Part shown: positions 10,134 to 18,702 of the stretch, piece by piece
Position numbering within the stretch: position 1 is the stretch's first letter
Layout: each line of letters begins with the position of its first letter
Assembly: GCF_002101965.1 (NCBI RefSeq)
Contig: NZ_LQQA01000004.1
Span: 208,670-272,669 of the forward strand
DNA: 64,000 nt
Direction of reading: 5' to 3'
Source: Mycolicibacterium wolinskyi
GTDB lineage: Bacteria > Actinomycetota > Actinomycetes > Mycobacteriales > Mycobacteriaceae
Notes under the pieces: model-generated
What the model saw: the letters and a program-made list of their open reading frames with translations, nothing else
What the model was told of the DNA's origin: nothing
The model's database searches: none
Position numbers and translations under genes: made by a program

Positions 10134-10773
10134 GCCTCTCCAACCATCGAACGAGTAGGGATGCTGAGTAGCTCAGCACCAGGAACAAGACACCGGCGAT
10201 CGTCATCGGTTCGACGTACCGAAACGCTTGTGAGCCGGCCTGATTGGCCACTCCGACGACGTCGAGCACACCGATCGTCAGGAGCAGCGGGGTCTCCTTG
10301 AGCATGGAGATCGTGTAATTGCCGAGCGCGGGCAACACCCGGGGAATCGCCTGCGGCAGGATCACCGCCGTCCACGTCCGCCGTGTCGGCAGGCTGAGCG
10401 CGGTCGCGGCTTCCCACTGTCCGACGGGGACGGCCTCGATGCCGGCCCGGTACACCTCGGCGGTGTAGGTCGAGTAATGCAGGCCGATCGCGATGATCCC
10501 GGTGGTCAGCGGGTCGAACTTGAGGCCGAAACTGGGCAGGACGAAAAAGAAGAAGAAGATCTGCACCAGCAGCGGTGTGCTCCGGACGAATTCGATGAAC
10601 GCCCAAACCGTCGTACTGACCACCCGATTGCCTACCCGGCGCAACAATGCCAGCACGAGGCCCAGCGCATACGCCAGCACCGAACCGAACACCGTGGCGA
10701 TCAAGGTGATTCGCAGGCCGTCGACGACGATGGTCGGCAGCACCTCCCAGGCATAGTCCCAATCCCAGACCAT
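10114..10773 (-). CDS. ehuD: ABC transporter permease (EhuD-like)
   Basis: Inner-membrane permease of the polar amino-acid family, 219 residues from the ATG at 10773 (MVWDWDYAWEVLPTI). Four to five membrane helices are visible, with FVRSTPLLVQIFFFFFVLP and the EAA loop (AATALSLPTRRTWTAVILPQ) that contacts the ATPase. The ATG overlaps the stop of ehuC by one base (TGATG), showing translational coupling. The reading frame extends upstream inside ehuC, but that part has no permease similarity, so I reject the longer start. Confidence 0.85.
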   Translation of the reverse strand: MVWDWDYAWEVLPTIVVDGLRITLIATVFGSVLAYALGLVLALLRRVGNRVVSTTVWAFIEFVRSTPLLVQIFFFFFVLPSFGLKFDPLTTGIIAIGLHYSTYTAEVYRAGIEAVPVGQWEAATALSLPTRRTWTAVILPQAIPRVLPALGNYTISMLKETPLLLTIGVLDVVGVANQAGSQAFRYVEPMTIAGVLFLVLSYSASLLVRWLERRVRYSS

Positions 10774-11510
10774 CAGCCCACCCGCCCCGCACCGGCGGGC
10801 ACACTTCCGCGACCGAACCGGGTCAGCACACCGCGCCGCGGCGGCGGTTGCCTGCCGACCATTTTGGCGGCCTTGCTTTCGAGCACGCGCATGACGAAGG
10901 TGATCGCCACCGCGAGCGCCAGATAGAACAACAGCACGATCGTCCAGATGACGGCCGAGTCGGAGATGTAGTTGTTGACCAGCACTTCGCGGGCCTGGTA
11001 GGTCATCTCGTGCACGGTGATCATCGTCAAGAGCGAACTGCTTTTGAGCAATTGGATGAACAGGTTGTTGAAGGGCGGAACCATCTCGACGAGGGCCTGC
11101 GGCAGGATCACTCGCCGCATCCGTTGTGCGGGTGTGAAATTCAGTGCGACACACCCTTCGTACTGAGCGCGGGGCACAGCCTGGATCGCGCCGCGGACGA
11201 TTTCGGCTCCGTAGGCCCCGTGGTTGAGCCCGAGCACGACGATGCCGGCGGCCATCGGAACGATCTGATAGCCCACGAGGACCGGGAGCACGAAGTAGAT
11301 CCACAGCAGCTGGACGACTTCGGATGTGCCCCGCCAGATCTCGACGTAGATGCGGGCGAGCGTGCGCACGATGCGCGATTTCGACAGCATGGCCAGGCCG
11401 GCGAGGAACGACAGCACGGCGGCGATGACGATGCCGCCGAGCGTTGCCACCACCGTCAGCAGCAGGCCCTGGGCGATGGTGTCGACGAAGAAACCGACGT
11501 TGTCGAACAT
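10773..11510 (-). CDS. ehuC: ABC transporter permease (EhuC-like)
   Basis: Second permease of the importer, 245 residues, polar amino-acid family. About five helices; the family region IWRGTSEVVQLLWIYFVLPV is at about 58-78 and the EAA loop GCVALNFTPAQRMRRVILPQ at about 125-145. Only 10 bases separate its ATG from the ehuB stop. The C-terminal tail is basic and glycine-rich. Two different permeases plus one ATPase and one binding protein is the standard composition for ectoine/hydroxyectoine Ehu systems. Confidence 0.85.
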   Translation of the reverse strand: MFDNVGFFVDTIAQGLLLTVVATLGGIVIAAVLSFLAGLAMLSKSRIVRTLARIYVEIWRGTSEVVQLLWIYFVLPVLVGYQIVPMAAGIVVLGLNHGAYGAEIVRGAIQAVPRAQYEGCVALNFTPAQRMRRVILPQALVEMVPPFNNLFIQLLKSSSLLTMITVHEMTYQAREVLVNNYISDSAVIWTIVLLFYLALAVAITFVMRVLESKAAKMVGRQPPPRRGVLTRFGRGSVPAGAGRVG

Positions 11511-11520
11511 CAGGCCGGCC

Positions 11521-12414
11521 TCAGGCGGCCGCGCAGAGCTTCTCGGTGGTCACATCCTCAGGCACTTGGTTGTCGGCGGTGAAGCCGAACGGGGCGACGA
11601 TGTCCAGCCAGGCGCCGCTGTCCTGAAGCTTCTTCAGTTCGGTGTTGAACTGCTCGACCAGTTCGTCGTCGCCTTTACGGAACACGAACCCACCGGCCTG
11701 GATCTGCTCCTCGCCGTCGACAACCGGGACAAAACCCTTGGTGACCTCCAGCGGGGCGCCGGGATTGTCGGCGAGCATCCGGCGCAGCGAGATATCGGTC
11801 AGCGCACCGCAGTAGGCCCGCTGGTCACGCAACGCCTGGAACATCTCGGGTTGACCCCGATAGGACTGGATGTTGCCCGGCGGGATACCAAGATCCTTGG
11901 CGACGGCCTCCTCGACGGTGCCCGACAGCACTGCCAGCGCCACGCCCTGGGCCTTGACGTCGTCGAAATTGTTGATTCGCTGCGGGTTTCCGCGTGGCAC
12001 GAGCAGTGCCGTCGGCGTCACGTAATCGACCGCCGAGAACTGGGCGTTCTGGCAGCGGTCGGGCAGGATCGCCATCCCGGCGGCCACCATGTCATATTGG
12101 CTGGCGTTCAGTGCGGGGATGAGTTGGCCGAACTCGACCTGGGTGGCATCGACCCGATCGATTCCCATCGCCTTGAAGACCGCCTTGGCGACCTCGGGCG
12201 CCTCGCCGGTCACCGTGCCGTTCTGGGTGTACCCATAAGGAACCTCACCGGCGATGCCGATCTTGATGGCCCCGGCATCCTTGATCCGCTGTAATGTGCC
12301 GCCATCACCCGCCTGTGGCACCTTCGAACAACTTGCCAGCAGCGCGGGCGCCCCCAGTGCGAACGCGCCGGCCGCGCCGCCCGCGCGCAAGAAATCTCGT
12401 CGTGTCCAGCTCAT
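11521..12414 (-). CDS. ehuB: Ectoine/hydroxyectoine-type solute-binding lipoprotein
   Basis: Binding protein of the importer, 297 residues from the ATG at 12414. The N-terminus has a twin-arginine motif (TRRDFLRAG) and ends its signal at LLASC, so it is probably a Tat-exported lipoprotein. The mature part is a family-3 binding fold: TLQRIKDAGAIKIGIAGEVP, GYTQNGTVTGEAPEVAKAVF, FGQLIPALNASQYDMVAAGM. The GEAPEVAK and FGxLIPxLN segments resemble EhuB of Sinorhizobium, the basis for the name. No ectoine synthesis genes are nearby, so the system would recover external compatible solute for osmoprotection or food. Polar amino acids remain possible ligands. Confidence 0.78.
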   Translation of the reverse strand: MSWTRRDFLRAGGAAGAFALGAPALLASCSKVPQAGDGGTLQRIKDAGAIKIGIAGEVPYGYTQNGTVTGEAPEVAKAVFKAMGIDRVDATQVEFGQLIPALNASQYDMVAAGMAILPDRCQNAQFSAVDYVTPTALLVPRGNPQRINNFDDVKAQGVALAVLSGTVEEAVAKDLGIPPGNIQSYRGQPEMFQALRDQRAYCGALTDISLRRMLADNPGAPLEVTKGFVPVVDGEEQIQAGGFVFRKGDDELVEQFNTELKKLQDSGAWLDIVAPFGFTADNQVPEDVTTEKLCAAA

Positions 12415-12436
12415 GCTCAGTCCTTGTCGTATCCAC

Positions 12437-12475
12437 ACGTTCACACTCGTATCGACCACAGTTCGATCTGAACGT
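12437..12475. promoter_or_regulatory. Inverted repeats upstream of ehuB, possible operator
   Basis: ACGTTCA (12437-12443) and TGAACGT (12469-12475) form an inverted repeat with centres 32 bases apart, about three helical turns. A tighter repeat, GTTC-N5-GAAC, lies at 12461-12473. They sit 23-61 bases upstream of the ehuB start. No regulator gene is adjacent, so the binding protein is unknown. Confidence 0.3.
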
Positions 12476-12495
12476 ATGCAAATCGTGCGGGCAGG

Positions 12496-13587
12496 TCAAA
12501 ACCCCGCGCGGTTCTGGACGCGCACAGGTGGGCCGGGCCGGCGCCGGAGCAAATACACCGCCGCGCCGAGCACCAGGATCGCCAAGGCGATGCCCGCCGC
12601 GATCACCGCCGCCCGTACGCTCGTCAAAAACATTGTGGGAGGCAGGGTTTCGGGTGCCGAGGATTCGTAGGTGAGCGTTACCGGCAATGAGCCCGACGTC
12701 AACAGACTGGCCACTTCGCGTGCCGAATCGGCGTCGAAGTTGCCGGTGATCTGTGTACGTCCGCCCGGTATCGCTTCCATGATCTCGGGTGCGCTGACGA
12801 CTCGCGTGTCGAGGGTGAACGCGGTCTGGGTGCCGACGTTGGCGGCGGTGAACTCGGCCCAGTCGCGGGCGGCCGACTCGTCGAACTCCACGTCGACGAC
12901 GTATTCGCCGCTCGCCGAATCGCGGTCGGATTCGGCATGACGGATCTGGTCACCGCCCAGAACCGATTTGTCGAGCAGGTACACCGTCCTGCCGTCCGCC
13001 GAGCACGTGACCAGCGGCAGGTTCGGGTCGTCGTGGCCGGCCAGCACATCGTGCTCGGCGCAGCGGGTGGACTGAAACTGCAGGGAGAGGATCTGGATGC
13101 TCTCGTCGGTACTCTGCCGGAGTTGCTTCTCGTCGGCGATCTTCTGTGCGTTGCCGGGCGCGGGTGGTGTGGTTGCCGGCGCGGGCGTTTTCGGATCTTC
13201 GACCGCCATCGCGTGGATGACGGGCCGCACAAAGAGCTGCCCGGTCGCGAAGACGTCCCGGATGTCGTCGGTGTTCAGGTCCCGACCCGGCACCGTGACC
13301 TCGACGCTCTCGCCGGACGCTGCGGTCCGGGCGCCCGACATGCCGAGCGTGTTGAGCCGTTCCTCGACGATCTGCGGCACGCGCGCGATGGCGTCGGGGG
13401 AGGGCGGCCCACCGTCTTGCGTCTGCATCGCGAAGGTCAGCCGGGTCCCTTCGCGTGCCTCCCAGACACCCTTCGTCAAAAACACCACCAGCAGGTACCC
13501 GAGCACGAGCACCATGAGCACGAGCACCACGACGACCCGTGCCGGGCCGCGGCTGGGCGGGGGAGCGCTGGGCGCTGTGCGACGCAC
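12496..13587 (-). CDS. SecD paralogue lacking the transmembrane export module
   Basis: 363-residue protein clearly related to the SecD in this window but ending after its exported domain. A membrane helix is at about 18-38, a shortened P1 domain follows (the long Pro-rich insertion of SecD is reduced to about 20 residues), and one helix closes the protein at about 327-347, then RRRPGPPVRVQNRAGF. Segments nearly identical to SecD include [38 protein letters not shown] and AIPGG.TQITGNF. Helices 3-6 and the [19 protein letters not shown] region are absent, so it cannot do proton-coupled export by itself. It may bind SecF, SecD or exported substrates. GTG start; it lies upstream of ehuB on the same strand, separated by the candidate operator. 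Confidence 0.85.
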   Translation of the reverse strand: MRRTAPSAPPPSRGPARVVVVLVLMVLVLGYLLVVFLTKGVWEAREGTRLTFAMQTQDGGPPSPDAIARVPQIVEERLNTLGMSGARTAASGESVEVTVPGRDLNTDDIRDVFATGQLFVRPVIHAMAVEDPKTPAPATTPPAPGNAQKIADEKQLRQSTDESIQILSLQFQSTRCAEHDVLAGHDDPNLPLVTCSADGRTVYLLDKSVLGGDQIRHAESDRDSASGEYVVDVEFDESAARDWAEFTAANVGTQTAFTLDTRVVSAPEIMEAIPGGRTQITGNFDADSAREVASLLTSGSLPVTLTYESSAPETLPPTMFLTSVRAAVIAAGIALAILVLGAAVYLLRRRPGPPVRVQNRAGF

Positions 13588-13618
13588 AGCCCAACCCTAT
13601 GCCGACGTCGAGGCCGGG

Positions 13619-14587
13619 TCAGTCCAACAGGGCTGAGGTGATGGTCACCGGCGTCGCGGGCTTGCCGTCGTCGCCTCCGCCCTCGATGCCGCCCGCCGCG
13701 ATCCGGTCCACCGTGGCCAGGCCGGTCTCGTCGACCGTGCCGAACACCGTGTACGTCGGCGGCAGCATCGAGTCCTCGTACACCACGAAGAACTGGCTGC
13801 CGTTGGTGCCGGTGCCCGCGTTCGCCGACGCCACCGTGCCACGCGGATAGACCACGGGTGTGCGCAACCCGGGATCGGAGAGCCGGTACTGGTTCGTCGG
13901 GTATTCGTTGGGGAACTGGTAGCCCGGCCCACCCATACCGGTGCCCGACGGATCACCGCACTGCAGCACCGACAGCTCACCGGCCGTGAGCCGGTGACAG
14001 GGGGTGTCGTCGAAGAAGCCCTGCTGCGCGAGGCTCGCGAAATTGTTGACCGTGCACGGCGCCTGACCGTTGGCCAGATCGATGCCGATGTTGCCGCGGT
14101 CGGTGGTGATGCTGGCGGTGACGATGGCCGGCTCGGTTGGCACGGTGCCGGTACGCGGCGGCGTGGCGGGCTTCACCGCAGGTTCGGTGGTCGCCGGGTA
14201 TTGGCAGTTGGCGCCGAGGTTGGGTGGCGGATCGAACGCCGGGAGTGCGTTACCCGGCGACGCGCTGCGCGTGCCCTCCCGGGGCAGGTTGTCGGCGGTC
14301 TGCACCAGCGCCACGGCGAAAATCACCATGAGCACCACCAACAGGATGGACAGCGCCGTCAGCGCATAGCCGATGACGAGCCCCGCGATCGCCATGCCGC
14401 GGCCCTGCTCGCCGTTGCGCTTGATCTGCGACAGCGAGATGTGCCCGAAGACAATGCCCAATGGCGCGAACAGGAATGCGCACACCAGCGACGCGATGGC
14501 CATGCTGTTGGTGCGCGGCGGCGGATACCCGACCGGATAACCGGGATGGCCCGGTGGGTATCCGCCGTACGGTGGCGGCGCTGACAA
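13619..14587 (-). CDS. Membrane-anchored cyclophilin with DUF4190-like N-terminus
   Basis: 322 residues. The N-terminus is Pro/Gly/Tyr-rich (SAPPPYGGYPPGHPGYPVG), followed by two membrane helices at about 29-50 and 68-95 in a DUF4190-like arrangement (GIVFGHISLSQIKRNGEQG). The C-terminal 170 residues are a cyclophilin peptidyl-prolyl isomerase domain outside the membrane (CHRLTAGELSVLQCGDPSGT; ANAGTGTNGSQFFVVYEDS). It is most similar to the next gene, ppiB, suggesting a local duplication with a changed anchor. The start must be the TTG at 14587 or further in, because the ppiB stop lies in the same frame 12 bases upstream. A weak ribosome site suggests coupling to ppiB. Canonical Phe of the F.F.I site is altered. 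Confidence 0.85.
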   Translation of the reverse strand: MSAPPPYGGYPPGHPGYPVGYPPPRTNSMAIASLVCAFLFAPLGIVFGHISLSQIKRNGEQGRGMAIAGLVIGYALTALSILLVVLMVIFAVALVQTADNLPREGTRSASPGNALPAFDPPPNLGANCQYPATTEPAVKPATPPRTGTVPTEPAIVTASITTDRGNIGIDLANGQAPCTVNNFASLAQQGFFDDTPCHRLTAGELSVLQCGDPSGTGMGGPGYQFPNEYPTNQYRLSDPGLRTPVVYPRGTVASANAGTGTNGSQFFVVYEDSMLPPTYTVFGTVDETGLATVDRIAAGGIEGGGDDGKPATPVTITSALLD

Positions 14588-14596
14588 GGTGATCGA

Positions 14597-15469
14597 TCAG
14601 TCCAGCGCGACGGACTTCAGCTGAACATCGAGCGCAGGCTTGCCGTCCGGTCCGCCGCCTTCGACCCCCGCCGCGGCGATCTTGTCGAGCGTGGCCAGGC
14701 CGGTGTCGTCGATCTTGCCGAACGCGGTGTAGCCGGGCGGCAGCTGCGAATCCTTGTATACGAGGAAGAACTGGCTGCCGTTGGTACCCGGCCCCGCATT
14801 GGCCATGGCCACGGTGCCGCGCGGGTACACGACCGGCTGCTGCAGCGCGGGGTTGTCCGGCTGGTACTGGTTCGTCGGGTACTCGTTGGCGAACTGGTAT
14901 CCCGGTCCGCCGGTGCCGGTGCCCGTCGGATCGCCGCACTGCAGCACCGAGAGCCCGCCGGTGGTCAGGCGGTGGCACGGGGTGTCGTTGAAATAGTTCT
15001 GCCCGGCCAGGCTCGCGAAGCTGTTCACCGTGCACGGCGCCTTGGCGTTGTCGAGCTGCAGGCCGATGTTGCCCTGCGTGGTGACCACGCTGACGCTCAC
15101 GTTCGCCGGGTCGGTGGGGACCTTGCCGGTCCGCGGGGGATTGACCTGCTTGCTGGCTTCCCCGGCGGCCGGGTACTGGCAGTTGGCACCGAGGTCGGCC
15201 GGGGCCACGAACGCGGGCAGCTGGCCGTCGGCGGCCGGCTGTGCCGGAGCGTCGGCGGGTGTCGTGGTGGCAGCGGACGCGGTGGTGCTGTTGGAATCCT
15301 TGCTGGTGATCACGAACGTGGCCACGACGGCGCCGATGACCACGACGGCGGCCACGGCAGAGCCGACGATCGTGTAGATGCGTCGTTTGCGTTCCTGGGC
15401 TGCGCGACGCTCCAGCTGGCGTTCCAGCTTGCGCTTGGCCGTCGCACGCCGTTGTTCGTTGGTCGGCAC
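14597..15469 (-). CDS. ppiB: Peptidyl-prolyl cis-trans isomerase B, membrane-anchored
   Basis: Cyclophilin-type prolyl isomerase, 290 residues from a GTG. A charged cytoplasmic N-terminus (RRATAKRKLERQLERRAAQE) precedes one helix at about 33-55 (IVGSAVAAVVVIGAVVATFV), so the enzyme domain lies outside the membrane. A Ser/Thr/Ala linker leads to the isomerase domain at about 115-290, with NYFNDTPCHRLTTGGLSVLQ, GGPGYQFANEYP and ANAGPGTNGSQFFLVYKDS. Position opposite the MBL-hisS pair matches Rv2582 ppiB of M. tuberculosis. It is first in a two-gene unit with the second cyclophilin. Confidence 0.92.
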   Translation of the reverse strand: MPTNEQRRATAKRKLERQLERRAAQERKRRIYTIVGSAVAAVVVIGAVVATFVITSKDSNSTTASAATTTPADAPAQPAADGQLPAFVAPADLGANCQYPAAGEASKQVNPPRTGKVPTDPANVSVSVVTTQGNIGLQLDNAKAPCTVNSFASLAGQNYFNDTPCHRLTTGGLSVLQCGDPTGTGTGGPGYQFANEYPTNQYQPDNPALQQPVVYPRGTVAMANAGPGTNGSQFFLVYKDSQLPPGYTAFGKIDDTGLATLDKIAAAGVEGGGPDGKPALDVQLKSVALD

Positions 15470-15606
15470 TGCGGCAGTCCTCTCCCTCGTATGTGCATGT
15501 CATGGGTAATTCGAGTCGGCAACGAGTGTGCCAGGCGATGCTGAGCAAAGCCCTAACGACCCGCATGAACATCCGGCGCGAAGTTTGGCCATGGGAAACT
15601 GGCACT

Positions 15607-16308
15607 GTGTTGATCACCGGATTTCCGGCCGGGATGCTGGCGTGCAACTGCTACGTCCTGGCCGAGCGTCCCGGAGCCGACGCGATCATCGTCGACCCCG
15701 GTCAGCGGGCCATGGGCCCGTTGCGCCGCATCCTCGACGAGAACCGCCTCACGCCGGCCGCGGTCCTGCTCACCCATGGGCACGTCGATCACATCTGGTC
15801 CGCGCAGAAGGTGGCCGACACCTACGGCTGCCCGGCGTACATCCACCCCGAGGACCGGTTCATGCTGACCGATCCCATCAAGGGGTTCGGGCCGCGGCTG
15901 GCCCAGCTCGCGTTCGGGGTCCTGTTCTCCGAACCCAAGCAGCTGGTCGAGCTGGACCGGGACGGCGCCTCGGTCGAACTCGGGGGCATCACCGTCGCCG
16001 TCGACCACACGCCGGGGCACACCCGCGGGTCGGTCATCTTTCGCGTCGCCGGCGGGCAGGAGCGCAGCGACCGGGGCTTCGGCACCGCAGGCCCGTCGGA
16101 CGTCGTGTTCACGGGCGATACGCTGTTCCGGTCCTCGGTGGGACGCACCGATCTGCCCGGCGGCAGCGGACGTGACCTGCTCGGGTCGATCGTGACAAAA
16201 CTGTTGGTGCTCGACGACGACACCGTGGTACTACCGGGACACGGTCCGCGCTCGACGATTGGGCACGAACGCCGCACCAACCCATTTCTCGAAGGTTTGA
16301 CTCTGTGA
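15607..16308 (+). CDS. Metallo-beta-lactamase-fold hydrolase (glyoxalase II-like)
   Basis: Cytoplasmic two-metal hydrolase of 233 residues. Metal motifs are all present: [11 protein letters not shown] (HxHxDH, about 57-67), [10 protein letters not shown] (about 137), FTGDTLF (Asp, about 167) and LPGHG (His, about 212). I use the GTG at 15607 because similarity to M. tuberculosis Rv2581c begins at LITGFPAG; the frame is open 38 codons further upstream but that part has no similarity. The glyoxalase II name is a family-level guess: many members act on other thioesters. The stop overlaps the hisS GTG by four bases, so the two are co-transcribed. Confidence 0.88.
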   Translation: MLITGFPAGMLACNCYVLAERPGADAIIVDPGQRAMGPLRRILDENRLTPAAVLLTHGHVDHIWSAQKVADTYGCPAYIHPEDRFMLTDPIKGFGPRLAQLAFGVLFSEPKQLVELDRDGASVELGGITVAVDHTPGHTRGSVIFRVAGGQERSDRGFGTAGPSDVVFTGDTLFRSSVGRTDLPGGSGRDLLGSIVTKLLVLDDDTVVLPGHGPRSTIGHERRTNPFLEGLTL

Positions 16309-17585
16309 CTGAAGGTTCTTCGTCGGTGCCGTTCCAGGCGCCCAAGGGTGTTCCCGACTACCTGCCGCCGGAGTCGGCGCAGTTCGTCGCGGTCCGAGAC
16401 GGTCTGCTGGCCTCGGCCCGCCGCGCGGGGTACGGCGACATCGAGCTGCCGATCTTCGAGGACACCGCGCTGTTCGCCCGCGGCGTCGGCGAGTCGACCG
16501 ATGTGGTCTCCAAAGAGATGTACACCTTCGCCGACCGCGGCGACCGGTCGGTGACGCTGCGGCCCGAGGGAACCGCGGGCGTCATCCGCGCCGTCATCCA
16601 GCACCGCCTCGACCGCGGGGCGCTTCCGGTCAAGCTCTGCTACTCCGGGCCGTTCTTCCGGTACGAGCGGCCTCAGGCCGGTCGCTACCGTCAGTTGCAG
16701 CAGGTCGGTGTCGAGGCGATCGGCGTCGACGATCCCGCACTCGACGCCGAGGTGATCGCCGTCGCCGACGCCGGATTCCGCTCGCTCGGCCTCGACGGCT
16801 TCCGCCTGGAGCTCACGTCACTGGGCGATGACACGTGCCGGCCGGCGTATCGGGAACTGCTGCAGGAGTTCCTGTTCAAACTCGACCTCGACGAGGAGAC
16901 CCGGCGGCGCGCCGAGATCAACCCACTGCGCGTGCTCGATGACAAACGGCCACACATCCGCGAGATGACCGCCGACGCGCCGCTCATGCTCGACCACCTG
17001 TCGGATTCGGCCAAACAGCACTTCGCGACCGTGCAGGCCCATCTCGACGCGCTCGGCGTGCCGTATGTGATCAATCCGCGGATGGTGCGCGGGCTCGACT
17101 ACTACACCAAGACGACGTTCGAGTTCGTCCATGACGGTTTGGGTGCGCAGTCGGGCATCGGCGGCGGCGGCCGCTACGACGGGCTCATGCGTCAACTCGG
17201 CGGCCAGGACGTGTCGGGCATCGGCTTCGGCCTCGGCGTCGACCGCACGCTCCTCGCACTGCAGGCCGAGGGCAAGACTGTCGCAGGCGTCGGAGGGGTG
17301 GAGGTGTTCGGGGTCCCCCTCGGCGACGCCGCCAAGCTCGAACTGGCCAAGCTCGCTGCCGCCCTGCGAGCCGGCGGGGTGCGGGTCGATCTCGCCTACG
17401 GCGACCGCGGCCTCAAGGGCGCGATGAAAGCCGCCGACCGGTCGGGCGCCAAGTATGCGCTCGTCGCCGGCGACCGCGACATCGAGGCAGGCACCGTCGG
17501 CCTCAAAGACCTGTCGACCGGCGACCAGGTCGACGTCGCCGCCGATTCCGTTGTCGCCGAGGTCCTTTCCCGCCTGTCCCGCTAG
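16305..17585 (+). CDS. hisS: Histidyl-tRNA synthetase
   Basis: Class II aminoacyl-tRNA synthetase charging tRNA-His, 426 residues. Motif 1 region [12 protein letters not shown], motif 2 [19 protein letters not shown], histidine-site motifs [13 protein letters not shown] and [10 protein letters not shown], and motif 3 [15 protein letters not shown] are complete. The C-terminal anticodon-binding domain starts near residue 330 ([11 protein letters not shown]). GTG start overlapping the upstream stop. It ends before a long inverted repeat that probably isolates it from the next gene. Confidence 0.97.
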   Translation: MTEGSSSVPFQAPKGVPDYLPPESAQFVAVRDGLLASARRAGYGDIELPIFEDTALFARGVGESTDVVSKEMYTFADRGDRSVTLRPEGTAGVIRAVIQHRLDRGALPVKLCYSGPFFRYERPQAGRYRQLQQVGVEAIGVDDPALDAEVIAVADAGFRSLGLDGFRLELTSLGDDTCRPAYRELLQEFLFKLDLDEETRRRAEINPLRVLDDKRPHIREMTADAPLMLDHLSDSAKQHFATVQAHLDALGVPYVINPRMVRGLDYYTKTTFEFVHDGLGAQSGIGGGGRYDGLMRQLGGQDVSGIGFGLGVDRTLLALQAEGKTVAGVGGVEVFGVPLGDAAKLELAKLAAALRAGGVRVDLAYGDRGLKGAMKAADRSGAKYALVAGDRDIEAGTVGLKDLSTGDQVDVAADSVVAEVLSRLSR

Positions 17586-17603
17586 CCCGGGATCACCCCG
17601 CTC

Positions 17604-17665
17604 CGCGAGCGACCGTGTCTGTACGCCGACACGCCGTGATCGGCGTACATCCACGGTCGCTCGCG
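17604..17665. repeat. 62-base near-perfect hairpin repeat after hisS
   Basis: Outer arms CGCGAGCGACCGTG (17604-17617) and CACGGTCGCTCGCG (17652-17665) are perfect complements, and inner arms TGTACGCCGA (17620-17629) and TCGGCGTACA (17640-17649) also pair, leaving a 10-base loop. Bases 17604-17637 recur in inverse orientation at 20469-20502 with one mismatch, so this is a dispersed repeat and not only a terminator. Confidence 0.8.
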
Positions 17666-17709
17666 CGGGTCGTGCGCCTAGAGTGAAGCGACTCGACTGC
17701 GGAGGTGCC

Positions 17710-18702
17710 ATGTCATTGATCGCGCTCGAAGAACACTTCGCCTGGGACCCGGCCAGCGCGGGCAACGTCGTCGGGACCTGGCTGCGCTCCAACAACCCGG
17801 TGGCTTACGAGCGGCTGTACGACCGGTCGACATTGCGTCTCGAGCAGATGGACGCCGCCGGGATCGACTTCCAGATCTTGTCGCTGTTCGACCCGGGAGT
17901 GCAAGACGAGACCGACGTCGCACGCGCAATTGACCTGGCCCGCCGCGCCAATGACGACCTCGCCGAGACCGTGCGCGAAAACCCGGACCGATTCGGCGGT
18001 TTCGCGACACTCGCGACCCAGGATCCGGCGGCCGCTGCGGCCGAACTGGAGCGCGCCGTCACCGACCTGGGCCTTGTGGGTGCATTGATCAACGGCCACT
18101 GCCGGGGACGCTATCTCGATGATCCCGAGTATGAAGCACTGTTCGCGCGTGCGCAGGAACTGGGTGTGCCGATCTATCTGCATCCCACGACGCCGCATCC
18201 CGCCGTGATGGATGCGTGGTTCGCCCCGTACGTCGACGACGGCCTGCACCTGGCCTCGTGGGGCTTCGCCGCGGAGACAGGCACGCACGTGTTGCGGCTC
18301 ATCTACTCCGGGCTGTTCGACAAGTTCCCCGGCCTGCAGATGATCATCGGCCACCTCGGCGAGATGCTGCCGTTCGCGGCCTACCGCATCGACCGGTACT
18401 ACGGGCTCGGCGGGAACGGCGGATCGAGCCAGCGGCTGCGACGGCTGCCGTCGGAGTATCTGCGCACCAATTTCCACGTCACCACGAGCGGCAATTTCTG
18501 CCCGACGGCCTTCCGGTGCACGCTCGATGTCATGGGCACCGACCGGGTGATGTTCTCGGTGGACTATCCGATGGATGACAACGTGGACGGCGCCCGCTTC
18601 CTGGCGGACTACCCGATGGATGACGCTTCACGCCGAAAAGTCAGTAGTGAGAACGCGATACGTCTCTTCGGCGGCCGGTTGCCCGCACATCTGGGCGCCT
18701 AG
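17710..18702 (+). CDS. Amidohydrolase family 2 (ACMSD-like) protein
   Basis: 330-residue TIM-barrel hydrolase or decarboxylase of the amidohydrolase-2 family (relatives: ACMSD, gamma-resorcylate decarboxylase). The start at 17710 has a good GGAGG six bases upstream and gives MSLIALEEHFAWDP; EEHF replaces the usual N-terminal metal motif, as in resorcylate decarboxylases (ALEEHF). Later motifs are YLHPTTPHP (metal His, about 157-165), IIGHLGEMLPF (about 214-224) and the aspartate in FSVDYPMDDN (about 282). Likely substrate: an aromatic or hydroxylated aromatic acid; not determinable here. Its stop shares the bases CTAG with the stop of the convergent gene. Confidence 0.8.
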   Translation: MSLIALEEHFAWDPASAGNVVGTWLRSNNPVAYERLYDRSTLRLEQMDAAGIDFQILSLFDPGVQDETDVARAIDLARRANDDLAETVRENPDRFGGFATLATQDPAAAAAELERAVTDLGLVGALINGHCRGRYLDDPEYEALFARAQELGVPIYLHPTTPHPAVMDAWFAPYVDDGLHLASWGFAAETGTHVLRLIYSGLFDKFPGLQMIIGHLGEMLPFAAYRIDRYYGLGGNGGSSQRLRRLPSEYLRTNFHVTTSGNFCPTAFRCTLDVMGTDRVMFSVDYPMDDNVDGARFLADYPMDDASRRKVSSENAIRLFGGRLPAHLGA

